64,000 nt of DNA from Alteromonas sp. RKMC-009 (lineage in GTDB: Bacteria > Pseudomonadota > Gammaproteobacteria > Enterobacterales > Alteromonadaceae). The notes beneath the pieces were generated by a model. The model had not been told where the DNA came from, did not search any database, and was given only the letters and a program-made list of their open reading frames with translations. Below are positions 52,777 to 62,209 of this stretch, piece after piece. The stretch lies in the NCBI RefSeq assembly GCF_003584565.2, contig NZ_CP031010.1, positions 1,674,001 through 1,738,000 of the forward strand, written 5' to 3'. The position numbers were made by a program, and so were the translations under genes. How positions within the stretch are numbered: the first letter of the stretch is position 1; each line of letters begins with the position of its first letter.

Positions 52777-54633
52777 TTACAAAGATTGTTGCTGTTCAAC
52801 CCAGCGGTTAATCTTTTCTTCCAGTACTGACAAGGGCACCGGACCGTCTTTTAACACTTCATCGTGGAAGCCCGCATAAGTGAATTTATCACCCAGCGCC
52901 TCTTGCGCCTTACTACGCAGTTCCATGATTTTCAGTTTGCCAATCATATACGCAGTGGCCTGGCCCGGCATGGCGATGTATCTCTCAATTGCTTTAACCA
53001 CGTCAGGTTCAGGGTTGGGGGTGTTTTCCAGTAAGTACTGAATCGCTTCTTCCCGTGACCACTGTTTAGCATGCATGCCCGTGTCTACCACCAGACGGCA
53101 TGCGCGCCAGAGCTCCATAGCAAGGCGGCCGAAATCTGAATAGGGATCTTCATAAAAGCCCATATCTTTCGCCAGCTCTTCCGTATAAAGGCCCCAGCCC
53201 TCGGTATAGGCTGTGGCACTCAGGTACTTTTGAAATTCAGGAATACCATCAAGCTCCTGAGCAATAGCCCGCTGCATGTGGTGACCCGGGATCCCTTCAT
53301 GATAGGCCAGTGCTTCCAGCTGATAGGTGGGCATGGCGTCCATGGTGTAAAGGTTGGCGTAATAGATACCGGGGCGGCTGCCATCCTGTGAAGGGCTTTG
53401 ATAGAACGCCTTACCGGCAGATTGTTCGCGGAAGGGTTCAACACGTTTTACTATCATGTCTGCTTTCGGAATTAAGCCGAAATAATCCGGTAGCGCTTTT
53501 CGCATTTCGTCAACTGCCTGCGTGGCCGCCTGCAAGTATTCTTCACGGCCCTCATCCGTGTCCGGGTAATAAAACTGAGGATCGGTGCGCATGAATTCGA
53601 AAAATGCCTGTAACGACCCGTCGAAACCGACCTTGTCTTTGATGGCTTCCATAGCTTTGTGGATTCGTTCTACATTATCCAGCCCGATCTGATGTATTTC
53701 TTCAGCGTTAAGATCTGTCGTCGTGAACCAGGCGAGGCGGTTTGCATACCATTTGTCACCGTCGGGCAGGCGCCACACGCCGTCACCTTCCGGTGAAAGG
53801 GTTTTCTGGTGAGCGAAAGCGGCCATAATCGCTTCATAAGCCGGCTTAACAGAGGTAACCAGAGCCGCTTTGGCTTCGCCCAGCAGGGTCTGTTTTTCAA
53901 CATCATCAATGGGCAGCGCGTTTACCTTGTTCTGAAAATCTTCCCAAATGGTCGAAGGTGTTTCTGAAGTATCGAAAGGCGCGCCGGTAATGACATTTTG
54001 CGCGGCGGCAATCATCTGGTCGTAGGCCCATTTCGGCGGATACACGCCGGCTTTTTCACGCAGTGCCATCTGCTCTATAACCTGATCGAAATATTCATCT
54101 ACCTTATCCAGACGGGAAATGTAGGCTTTAGCGTCAGACACATCACTGACGCGATGAATATTGATCAAAAAACTTGGTACGCTGGTGTGCGCCGCACGGA
54201 ATTGATGAACAATATAAGTATGGTGTCTGAATTCATCGTTAGCGAGGTCACGCTCTATGCCCATACGGTAAAGGCGTAAACTGAGCTTTTCCTGCTCAGT
54301 GAGCGTTTCAGGGTTAAAGCTGTCCAGTTCTTCAAGACGATTTTTCTTAATGGCGATGGTCTGCTCTTTATGCTCTTCGCTTAGATCATTCCATTCGCCG
54401 TAATTCCATTTTTTCCCGAGCCGGCTTTGAAATTCCGGTGAGCGCTTCAAATCTTCTTCAAACGTCCGTTCAAAAAACGCGTTCAAACGCTCAGATTCGC
54501 TTTGATTGGCTATGGTGCCGGCTGGTGGCTCCGGTTGCGCTGGTGCAGCCGTTTCCGGTGCCGGTGAACAGGCCGTCAACGCTGCAACAAGCAGCGCCAG
54601 CGGCGTAAATTTAAATGATGAAAGTGTTTTCAA
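52777..54633 (-). CDS. DUF885 family lipoprotein, putative peptidase
   Basis: The chosen TTG start (54631-54633) follows GGGAGACTCAG and gives 618 residues with a lipoprotein signal (LALLVAALTACSPAP). A longer in-frame extension lies in the batD gene and looks like shadow sequence. The DUF885 motif LEALAYHEGIPGHHMQRAIAQEL provides likely zinc-binding histidines. Family members are thought to be metallopeptidases. It lies just after batD in the same direction, but with its own ribosome site. Confidence 0.87.
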   Translation of the reverse strand: MKTLSSFKFTPLALLVAALTACSPAPETAAPAQPEPPAGTIANQSESERLNAFFERTFEEDLKRSPEFQSRLGKKWNYGEWNDLSEEHKEQTIAIKKNRLEELDSFNPETLTEQEKLSLRLYRMGIERDLANDEFRHHTYIVHQFRAAHTSVPSFLINIHRVSDVSDAKAYISRLDKVDEYFDQVIEQMALREKAGVYPPKWAYDQMIAAAQNVITGAPFDTSETPSTIWEDFQNKVNALPIDDVEKQTLLGEAKAALVTSVKPAYEAIMAAFAHQKTLSPEGDGVWRLPDGDKWYANRLAWFTTTDLNAEEIHQIGLDNVERIHKAMEAIKDKVGFDGSLQAFFEFMRTDPQFYYPDTDEGREEYLQAATQAVDEMRKALPDYFGLIPKADMIVKRVEPFREQSAGKAFYQSPSQDGSRPGIYYANLYTMDAMPTYQLEALAYHEGIPGHHMQRAIAQELDGIPEFQKYLSATAYTEGWGLYTEELAKDMGFYEDPYSDFGRLAMELWRACRLVVDTGMHAKQWSREEAIQYLLENTPNPEPDVVKAIERYIAMPGQATAYMIGKLKIMELRSKAQEALGDKFTYAGFHDEVLKDGPVPLSVLEEKINRWVEQQQSL

Positions 54634-54679
54634 ACTGAGTCTCCCGGTAAATATTGTGCTTGTACGGAAGACGCAGAGA

Positions 54680-56419
54680 TCAGGATGACTGGCCTTCCGG
54701 ATACAGAGGTGGCAGCGCTGAATTGCTCTGCTTCGTGTTCTGTTGCCTGATGGCCTGAATACTCTGTAACAGTGCCTTTCTATCCCATTGTCGTGGCTTA
54801 TCGCTATATTGACTCGATAACATGGCATCAATTTGCGGTTGAAGACCGGATTTTCTGAGATAAACGTTTGCCGGCACGGCGGGACTATGTTGTTTGCCAG
54901 CCAGAAATGCCCACTGTCTGAGCGCTTTTTGTACCTCTCCCGGTGCACCGGACTGAATGACGTTTTGCAGCGTATTAAACGCCTGCTTTTCGTCATTGCC
55001 TGCAGAGCCGCGAACATCTGATGGCTTTTCACCTTGCATCACCGGACGACGTCTGAAGTAAATAACAGTAATAATCCAGCCGGCAAGCGTCACTATCCAC
55101 AATGCAGAGACAATCCACAGCAGGGTATCGTTACTTTCTGCCGGTGCAGATTGCGGCACCGTTCCTTGAACACCTTGCGGTATATCCGGCTGTACAGCGG
55201 GGGCGGGCAGGGCTGTATTATCAGATTGCGCCTGAGTAAGCGGTGCAGGCTGAACTGGCGTTGCCGTTGCTGAAGCCGGTGCTACGGTAATTTTCTTCGC
55301 CGGTAACCGGGCGGTTTCCGTTTTTCCGGTCAGCACATTAAACCAGGGCACAGTTACCTCAGGTAAAATGAAGTCGCCGGCCTGAGTGGGGATCATCGCC
55401 AGTGTCTCGACCCGCTGGGCGATGAGGGTATTGTTTTTGTTTACGGTAGCCGTACTGGCCTGGTCAGGGTAGAGCTTGAATCCGGGCGGATACATCTGAG
55501 GTAGTTCAGGTAACTGCTCTTCCACTACACCCATTGCTGTCAGGGTGATAGTGCGGGTAACCGGTTCACCTACTGTAAAAGACGATTGTTGCGGCCACTC
55601 TTCGTTCAGTGACACATATTCGCTGGGTAACCAGTGGTAATCAATATCAGCAGGAACGGGCTTAACGTGAATAGTAATATCCGGACCAAGGCGGTTGATT
55701 TGCTTCGTGCGGTTGAAGAAACCAAAGCGGGTATTCGGATCCTGAGCCAGTACTTCGCCGGCGAATACCGGTCCCTTAATAGTAAATTCGCCTGAGCTTT
55801 GCGGCACAATTGCAAATGTGCGCTCAATAACCTGATACCGCTTACCGTTCACAATATCAGAATATTGCTTGTCGTCACCTAACTGCTGAATTTGCGCATC
55901 TTTAAGTTCCGGTGCTTGCAGGCTGCCACGTTCAATATTTGACGCCAGATATAATTTGGCAGTGTAAAGTAACTGCTGGTGAAGATAGACCTCACTGGTG
56001 TCCACATCCGTCGTTAAATAATAATCTCTGGCGGGTTCATCCTGACCGGCCTGTACCGGAATCACGTTTACCGTCAAAGGTTTTGTTTGCTTTCCTTCTA
56101 CAGTCAGCGCAGGGATCGTAAAGTTACCTTCACCACGGGGAAACAGAGTAGTCGTCCAGGTAACGGTTTCTTCTTTATCAAAGTTGATAATACGTGTTTG
56201 TGTGCTCACCGATGTGCGGCCAACCACAAAGTCTTTCAGTAAAGGGGAGCTGTCGAACGCTTCCCTCGCAGGATCACCCTGAGCGGTGACAGTTAATTGT
56301 ATCGCTTCGTCCACCATCACCGGATTTTTATCAATAGTTGCTTCAACCCGGGTGACGTCAGCCAGTGCCGGATGTGCCAGGCACAGAAAGAGAAAGATTG
56401 AAAAGAGAGATTGTTTCAT
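54680..56419 (-). CDS. batD: BatD-like protein
   Basis: The ATG at 56419 overlaps the previous stop (TAATG) and gives 579 residues. A signal peptide (MKQSLFSIFLFLCLAHPALA) leads into repeated immunoglobulin-like beta domains (about 20-380). A proline/alanine-rich linker precedes a membrane segment (about 435-457: WIVSALWIVTLAGWIITVIYF) and a cytosolic end. This is the BatD layout. Bat proteins are linked with aerotolerance and envelope stress; the exact role is not settled. Confidence 0.88.
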   Translation of the reverse strand: MKQSLFSIFLFLCLAHPALADVTRVEATIDKNPVMVDEAIQLTVTAQGDPAREAFDSSPLLKDFVVGRTSVSTQTRIINFDKEETVTWTTTLFPRGEGNFTIPALTVEGKQTKPLTVNVIPVQAGQDEPARDYYLTTDVDTSEVYLHQQLLYTAKLYLASNIERGSLQAPELKDAQIQQLGDDKQYSDIVNGKRYQVIERTFAIVPQSSGEFTIKGPVFAGEVLAQDPNTRFGFFNRTKQINRLGPDITIHVKPVPADIDYHWLPSEYVSLNEEWPQQSSFTVGEPVTRTITLTAMGVVEEQLPELPQMYPPGFKLYPDQASTATVNKNNTLIAQRVETLAMIPTQAGDFILPEVTVPWFNVLTGKTETARLPAKKITVAPASATATPVQPAPLTQAQSDNTALPAPAVQPDIPQGVQGTVPQSAPAESNDTLLWIVSALWIVTLAGWIITVIYFRRRPVMQGEKPSDVRGSAGNDEKQAFNTLQNVIQSGAPGEVQKALRQWAFLAGKQHSPAVPANVYLRKSGLQPQIDAMLSSQYSDKPRQWDRKALLQSIQAIRQQNTKQSNSALPPLYPEGQSS

Positions 56420-58374
56420 TACCACTCGCTCCGGTTTGATGGCGGTCCCTGACGACGTCGTTGTTGTGCTTCAAGTTGCATTTTGCGTTTAAGCAGGAAT
56501 GCAGGATCATCAGGGATTTTCTTCATCAAATTATCCAAACGTTGCATTTTTTCTTTTTCTTCGTCTGTCAGTTCGCCGGTCTGAGCCTGCGCTGACTGAT
56601 TTTGTTGCTGTTGATCACCTTTTTCTGCCTGTGCAGGAGATTGGGACTCGTTATCTTCGTTTTCTGCTTCCTGACCGTCAGCTTGTTCATTCTGTTGTTC
56701 CTGGCCGGACGACTGAGACTCTTCATTGCGATTTTCGCTCTGCTGATCTTCTCCTTCACCGCCTTGCTGTTGCTGGTCACCGGAAGATTGCGACTGATCG
56801 TTCTGTTGCTGTTCGTCGCTGCCGTTATTCTCATCATTTTGACCCTGCTGACCGTCCTGAGGCTGCTGGTTACCCCCGTTCTGATCCTGCTGGTCCTGGT
56901 TTTGTTGCTGGTTTTGCTGTTCCTGCTGTTGTTTTTCCTGTTCCTGTTTCATTTGCTCAAGCAGGGCTTTATTGGCTTTCGCATCAGCATGTTCCGGATC
57001 CCGCTTTAATACCTCATCGTAACGGGCAATGGCGTCATCCAGCTTCCCCAGTTGCGCCAGTGCATTGCCCTGGTTGTACACGGCATCTGTACTGTTTGAG
57101 CGGGAAAATGCATCCAGTGCCTGCTCATAATTACCGGACTCATAAGCTGCTGCACCTTGCCATTCCGCAGATTTGAAGGTATCTGCAGCGGTATTAAAGT
57201 TGCCTGCGTCGTATTCTTTTGCGCCCTGCTGGTCGGCATTCAGAAACGGCGTTTCATACCAGGAAGTTACCGGCGTTTCTGCTTCCGGTTCCCCGTCTGT
57301 GACCGGCCCGCCGGCCTGTGCAAAGGCCGGTTGTGGCGTGGCAACAAGCAAAGGAACCAGTAATAGGGTGAGTACTACTCCGCGACGGAAAGCGTAAGCG
57401 GCAAAGGGTAAAATCAACAACAACAGCCAGGGACCCAGCTCTGCCCACTGATCGCCATCCTGAGACGTTTGTTCTCCGGTTTCTTCTGCATTGTTGTGCA
57501 GTAAATTCCGGCCTGTAAGACGTTTAATATCACTGTCGCCTGCAGACAGCTTGCTGTATGCACCGCCTGATGCACCGGCGAGATTCTGCAGCTGCTGACC
57601 CCGTAGTTTTGGGATAACAATCTGACCGCGCTGATCTTTTAATAACTGCCCGTCAAGCTGACGGATTGGCGCACCTTCCTCCGTGCCCACACCTAAAATA
57701 TTCACCGTATAAGGCAACTCACTGATAAGAGAGCGCAGATCCTGAGCCTGTGGCAGGGTAATACCGTCGGTCAGCCAGTAAATATTCCCTTGCTGATAGC
57801 CGGCGTTTTGCAGCAAGTCTGCCGCTTCCTGAATGCCCCGGTAAGGATCACTGCCGGCGACAGGCATAATCTCAGGGCTTAATCCGGGTAACAGGGCAAC
57901 CAGGTTGCCGGCATCCGCAGTCAGCGGACTGATAGTGAATGCATCACCGGCGTAGGCGACCAGTCCCGTTTCGCCTTCATCAATGCTGTTTATCAGATCA
58001 ATGGCTTTATATTTGGCACGGGTTAATCTGTCCGGCGAAACATCGGTTGCACGCATCGACAGCGACATATCAATGACAACAACATGGCCTTCCTGCACCT
58101 GAAAAACAGGCTGGGGCAAACGCTCCCAAACCGGCCCTGCAAGGGCAACCACACAGATAAACCAGCACAAAGCAAGAAGACTGAGCGGAGCCTGCTTTCC
58201 TGCAACGGCTTTGCCGGCAATAAGATGCTTATAAAGATGAGATGGGATAACACTTTGCCAGCCTGACTGACTGCGGCGATATTGCCTGATAAGCATTATC
58301 AGCAGACACAGGGGGAGCAGGGAGACAAACCATTCCGGGCGGAGAAAATGAAAATCGTGAACAGGAAAATTCAT
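56419..58374 (-). CDS. BatB/BatC-like fusion: VWA and TPR protein
   Basis: The 651-residue protein has two membrane segments near the N-terminus, a von Willebrand A domain (about 85-280) with MIDAS motif DMSLSM, a third membrane segment (about 310-335), then TPR repeats (about 375-465: NYEQALDAFSRSNSTDAVYNQGNALAQLGKLDDAIARYDEVL). A very long Gln/Asn/Glu-rich low-complexity tail follows (about 470-600). This combines the BatB (VWA) and BatC (TPR) parts that are separate in some bacteria. It overlaps batA by 4 bases and batD by 1. Confidence 0.88.
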   Translation of the reverse strand: MNFPVHDFHFLRPEWFVSLLPLCLLIMLIRQYRRSQSGWQSVIPSHLYKHLIAGKAVAGKQAPLSLLALCWFICVVALAGPVWERLPQPVFQVQEGHVVVIDMSLSMRATDVSPDRLTRAKYKAIDLINSIDEGETGLVAYAGDAFTISPLTADAGNLVALLPGLSPEIMPVAGSDPYRGIQEAADLLQNAGYQQGNIYWLTDGITLPQAQDLRSLISELPYTVNILGVGTEEGAPIRQLDGQLLKDQRGQIVIPKLRGQQLQNLAGASGGAYSKLSAGDSDIKRLTGRNLLHNNAEETGEQTSQDGDQWAELGPWLLLLILPFAAYAFRRGVVLTLLLVPLLVATPQPAFAQAGGPVTDGEPEAETPVTSWYETPFLNADQQGAKEYDAGNFNTAADTFKSAEWQGAAAYESGNYEQALDAFSRSNSTDAVYNQGNALAQLGKLDDAIARYDEVLKRDPEHADAKANKALLEQMKQEQEKQQQEQQNQQQNQDQQDQNGGNQQPQDGQQGQNDENNGSDEQQQNDQSQSSGDQQQQGGEGEDQQSENRNEESQSSGQEQQNEQADGQEAENEDNESQSPAQAEKGDQQQQNQSAQAQTGELTDEEKEKMQRLDNLMKKIPDDPAFLLKRKMQLEAQQRRRQGPPSNRSEW

Positions 58375-59390
58375 GCTTGTCCTCCTGCGCGTGTACGGCC
58401 GTTTACCCGGTACCAGATGTTTTTAAAGCAATATAGCAGCGCCGGTAATACTGTTAACAGTAAGGCCAGCGATAAGGGATAAAAGAACAGGGCAGTGCGT
58501 GGACGGAGTTTTCTTGCTTCCCCTTCGACGGGCTCAAGTTTGTCCAGCGTCTCATAAATACTGTTCAGTTCCTGTGCATTGCGGGCACGGAAATACTGAC
58601 CACCGGTAGATTCCGCAAGATCGGTGAGCATATCTTCGTCCAGCTCCTGAGAAGGGTTGACCTGACGGCTGCCAAAAAAGCTGCGGATGAGCATTTTATC
58701 TGCCCCGACGCCGATTGTATAAACCGTCGCGCCGCTCTCAATTGCCAACTCTTTAGCTTGCTCCGGTGTAATATTTCCTGCCGTATTCTGACCGTCGGTC
58801 AGCAGAATCACCACTTTGTTAGAGTCTTCACGTTTTTTAAAACGTTTTACCGCAAGACCTATCGCATCGCCGATAGCCGTTTGCTCCCCGACCAGACCAA
58901 TGACAGATTCATCCAGCAGGGTAGCAACGGTTTGACGGTCGTAGGTAAGCGGTGCCTGAAGGTAAGCGGTGTCTGCAAACAGAATTAAACCGAGACGGTC
59001 GCCGACACGGCGTTCAATAAAATCGTGGAGGACAGATTTTATCATGACCAGGCGGTTCACCTGACGGCCGTTAACTTCCATATCATCAATTTTCATACTG
59101 CCGGACAAGTCCACCGCGAGCATTAATTCCCGGCCTTCATTGGGGATACTCACCGGTTCGCCCAGCCATTGGGGGCGGGCAGCGGCGCAGACCAGTAAAG
59201 TCCAGCTTAAGACGGCAATGAGCGTCAGCCACCGAGAGCGGCCGGGTTTATTCACAGCGCTTTCGCTACCCGGAATTAATGCGGGCACTTTAAGCGCCGC
59301 GCCCTGTGAGCGTGGCTGTGCCGGAAGCAACATAAATAATAAAGGTAACGGAAGGGCGAACCATGCCCACCACCATGCAAATTCAAACAT
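58371..59390 (-). CDS. batA: BatA-like VWA membrane protein
   Basis: The 339-residue protein has two N-terminal membrane segments, a VWA domain (about 85-275) with MIDAS DLSGSM and a conserved ADTAYLQAPLTYD stretch, and a C-terminal membrane segment (about 305-325). This is the BatA layout. It overlaps both neighbours. Confidence 0.9.
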   Translation of the reverse strand: MFEFAWWWAWFALPLPLLFMLLPAQPRSQGAALKVPALIPGSESAVNKPGRSRWLTLIAVLSWTLLVCAAARPQWLGEPVSIPNEGRELMLAVDLSGSMKIDDMEVNGRQVNRLVMIKSVLHDFIERRVGDRLGLILFADTAYLQAPLTYDRQTVATLLDESVIGLVGEQTAIGDAIGLAVKRFKKREDSNKVVILLTDGQNTAGNITPEQAKELAIESGATVYTIGVGADKMLIRSFFGSRQVNPSQELDEDMLTDLAESTGGQYFRARNAQELNSIYETLDKLEPVEGEARKLRPRTALFFYPLSLALLLTVLPALLYCFKNIWYRVNGRTRAGGQA

Positions 59391-59910
59391 TGCGGGCTGA
59401 CTCCTTTACAGAACTGCGTAAAGAAAAAGTATAAATACGCGCTTTTCGCACCCATAACAGGGCAGCGGATTTCATCGCTTCTGCCTGTTCCGGTGTGACG
59501 CCTTGCGGACGGTACATGTTACTGTTCACCGGTGAAAATCCTGCGGTAAATGATGCGCGTTCTTTTTCGGGCAGGGCTGTCGTTAAGTAGTGCTGCCATT
59601 GTTCTCCCGACCTGGATGAAGCCATTGCCTTTTCATCATAGTGACGGCTGACCCGCTTCAGGATGCCATTGATATTTGCCGGGGCTGTACTCACTTGCGT
59701 ATCTGTGCTGGCAAGTAAGGTGAGGGCTTCCCGTCTCGCACTGGTAAACCTGTGATGTTTCCGCCAGATGATGACGGCACTGATAAGTATAATAAGTACA
59801 ACAGCAATCAGCGCCCACCAACCCCAGGCAAGGGGCCACGCGCTGACATCAGCCGGTGTGTGAATGGCTTTTAACTGATCTAACGGATTTTGTCCGGCAG
59901 GAGGTGTCAT
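59383..59910 (-). CDS. DUF4381 family protein
   Basis: The 175-residue protein has one membrane segment (about 32-50: WWALIAVVLIILISAVIIW) after the start NPLDQLKAIHTPADVSAWPLAWG, a pattern typical of DUF4381, then a cytosolic helical domain. The family is found between DUF58 and batA genes. Its role is unknown but is tied to the MoxR system by context. Confidence 0.85.
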   Translation of the reverse strand: MTPPAGQNPLDQLKAIHTPADVSAWPLAWGWWALIAVVLIILISAVIIWRKHHRFTSARREALTLLASTDTQVSTAPANINGILKRVSRHYDEKAMASSRSGEQWQHYLTTALPEKERASFTAGFSPVNSNMYRPQGVTPEQAEAMKSAALLWVRKARIYTFSLRSSVKESARNV

Positions 59911-60860
59911 CGTGGCTGCCTCCCCAGCATTTCAAGCTGTTGCTCCAGCGGTAAACCGGCGGAAACCTGGCTGAATTTAATCATTTTCGACTGGAAGAAG
60001 CTTTCAATACCCGTTCTTACTTCTCCCCGCCACTGACTGTATTTTTTACCCAGGGACTTATCGCCCAGCAGCCAGCTTTGTTCATCTGCGCCATTGGTCA
60101 CGCTGACCTGCTGAGATACCGCTACGTCGGGCAGATGGGTATCCATGGGATCGCCTACGCGGATAGCATGTACGTCGCAATGTCTGGCAAGATGACTGAG
60201 GGGTTGTTCTGCGCCTTGCTGCAGGTTTTCAAAATCGGAAATTAAATAAACCAGGCTGCCCGGTCTGGCTAAGCGGCGTAGCCTGAGGCAGGCATCTGAA
60301 AATGCCTGTGAAGTCTGCGCGTCTTTTTGAGCTGCCCCCTGTTGCACGCGGATCAATTCGTGACACAGAGATAACACAGCACGCTGACGGGAAAGCGGCT
60401 TACATTCCCGGTGCATGGTGTCGTTAAAAATAAATGCGCCGACTTTATCGCCCCGTGCGGCGGCAGACCAGCTCAGCAGGGCGGCGATATGGGCTGCCTG
60501 AACAGATTTCAGCAGTAACTGACTACCAAACTGCATGCCGGCGGTTAAATCGCATAAAATAAATACCGGCCGTTCCCGCTCTTCACGGTATATTTTCGTA
60601 TGGGTTTTGCCGGTGCGGGCGGTGACCCGCCAGTCAATAGCACGGATATCGTCGCCCGGCTGGTAATGTCTGGCTTCATCAAACTCCATGCCGCGGCCTT
60701 TATGCCGGCTCAGGTATCCACCGGACATCAGTGCCCTGGGCGGTGTAGCCGGTTTCAGATTTAGCAGTTTGGTTAGTTGCTGGTAACGGATCAACTCACT
60801 CAGCGACAGATTTACCCCGTCGCTTTTCAGTGCCGCCAGCGTATCATGTACGGCGTTCAT
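59907..60860 (-). CDS. DUF58 family protein
   Basis: The 317-residue protein has the DUF58 signature EFDEARHYQPGDDIRAIDWRVTARTGKTHTKIYREERERP (about 58-98) and a VWA-like fold around it. DUF58 proteins act beside MoxR ATPases, possibly as adaptor or substrate proteins. It overlaps the DUF4381 gene by ATGA and lies 4 bases after moxR. Confidence 0.92.
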   Translation of the reverse strand: MNAVHDTLAALKSDGVNLSLSELIRYQQLTKLLNLKPATPPRALMSGGYLSRHKGRGMEFDEARHYQPGDDIRAIDWRVTARTGKTHTKIYREERERPVFILCDLTAGMQFGSQLLLKSVQAAHIAALLSWSAAARGDKVGAFIFNDTMHRECKPLSRQRAVLSLCHELIRVQQGAAQKDAQTSQAFSDACLRLRRLARPGSLVYLISDFENLQQGAEQPLSHLARHCDVHAIRVGDPMDTHLPDVAVSQQVSVTNGADEQSWLLGDKSLGKKYSQWRGEVRTGIESFFQSKMIKFSQVSAGLPLEQQLEMLGRQPR

Positions 60861-60864
60861 CAGC

Positions 60865-61821
60865 TTAAGGTACTGCCACCAGGTTTAAAATGTTGTCCAG
60901 TACCTGATCCACGGTAATGCCTTCCGCTTCGGCTTCGTAGGACAAAATAATCCGGTGACGTAACACATTATGCGCCACAGCCTGAATGTCGTCCGGCCCG
61001 ACGAAATCACGTCCGGCAAGCCAGGCGTGGGCACGGGCACAGCGGTCAAGGGCAATGGTGGCCCGCGGGCTTACGCCAAATTCTATCCAGTTCGCCATTT
61101 TTGTATCAAACGCTTCAGGCGTACGGGTGGCCATAACGATCTGAACCAGGTATTGCTCCAGTTCCGGTGCCATATGTAAAGACAAGGCAGCATTTCTGGC
61201 AGTGAATATATCCTGCTGACTCAGAGAAGGTGGCGCAACGGTGGCTTTTTTCAGCTCTTCATCGCGGGTAAGGCGCAGAATCGACAGCTCAGTATCAGCG
61301 CCCGGGTAATCAATACTCACGTGCATCAGGAAGCGGTCAAGTTGAGCTTCCGGCAACGGGTAGGTCCCTTCTTGCTCGAGGGGGTTTTGTGTGGCCATGA
61401 CAAGGAACAGAGGGGGTAACGCGTAAGTTTTATTCCCTACTGTAATTTGACGTTCGGCCATGGCTTCTAACAGCGCAGACTGCACTTTGGCAGGCGCCCG
61501 GTTAATTTCGTCAGCCAGCACCAGGTTATGGAAAAGGGGGCCCTGCTGAAATACAAACTCACCGGTCTCAGGACGATAAATGTCTGTCCCGGTTAAATCT
61601 GCCGGTAACAGGTCAGGGGTAAACTGAACACGGTGGAAGTCGCCGTCAATACCATGAGCGAGTGCATTAATCGCCCGGGTTTTTGCCAGCCCGGGCGGGC
61701 CTTCAACCAGCATATGTCCATCGGCTAAAAGCGCAATCAACAGGCTTTTCGTCAGTTCACTCTGACCAATAATCTGGGAGTCTAAATAAGTATGAAGTTG
61801 TTGAAACTGCTCTGCAGACAT
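60865..61821 (-). CDS. MoxR-type AAA+ ATPase
   Basis: The 318-residue protein has Walker A EGPPGLAKT (about 39-47), the FTPDLLPADLTGTDIY insert, Walker B LVLADEINRAPAKVQSALLEAM, and sensor region VMATQNPLEQEGTYPLPEAQLDRFLM. These define MoxR ATPases. MoxR proteins act as chaperones for VWA proteins, here the BatA and BatB-type products. It is first in the cluster, downstream of a 388-bp gap. Confidence 0.95.
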   Translation of the reverse strand: MSAEQFQQLHTYLDSQIIGQSELTKSLLIALLADGHMLVEGPPGLAKTRAINALAHGIDGDFHRVQFTPDLLPADLTGTDIYRPETGEFVFQQGPLFHNLVLADEINRAPAKVQSALLEAMAERQITVGNKTYALPPLFLVMATQNPLEQEGTYPLPEAQLDRFLMHVSIDYPGADTELSILRLTRDEELKKATVAPPSLSQQDIFTARNAALSLHMAPELEQYLVQIVMATRTPEAFDTKMANWIEFGVSPRATIALDRCARAHAWLAGRDFVGPDDIQAVAHNVLRHRIILSYEAEAEGITVDQVLDNILNLVAVP

Positions 61822-62209
61822 AGTGATTTAATCCACTTTTATTTTTTGAAACCAGCGCACATTTACGTTGACTGGCTAACTGAGCACTCAGTCGTGCCTG
61901 TGTTCTGTGCAACCTTGCAAATGAACCGTCAGGGCAGACAACGCAATGCAATCTTTTACATAGCCGGATGAGTACCTATACATAATAAGGCCCGAATCCT
62001 GCGCTTCAAGCCACCGGCGTAAATTTATTGTATAGCCGTTAATGGGCTTTGTGATGTTCTTAAACTACATTAGTTTCAGGCTCTTGGATAAGCTGGCAAT
62101 TTTTCAGGATGAACTGCCTGCAGGGGAAATTTGCTATTTTGTTCATTGTTTGTAAAAATCTAACTCTTTACAGGTCTGACCACTTAGGGTCATTTAATTC
62201 AGGTGCAAC
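61822..62209. promoter_or_regulatory. Divergent control region of the moxR and fadI operons, with FadR-like site
   Basis: The 388-bp gap holds no convincing ORF. AGGTCTGACCA (62172-62182) has the GGTC-N-GACC core of the FadR operator and lies 27 bp before the fadI start, where binding would block transcription. Farther left, ACTGAG (61879-61884) and CTCAGT (61887-61892) form a short palindrome. The FadR assignment is inference from the consensus. Confidence 0.55.

Noticed and set aside
54634..55032. N-terminal extension of the DUF885 frame by 133 codons
   Set aside because: It overlaps batD in another frame, is rich in Arg/Cys/His unlike the real protein, and the lipoprotein signal with a good ribosome site begins at 54633.
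56602..57009. Leucine-rich plus-strand ORF of 135 codons that looks like a membrane protein
   Set aside because: It is the antisense of the Gln-rich tail of the BatB/C-like gene: CAG/CAA repeats read backwards give CTG/TTG leucine codons. No ribosome site or family match.
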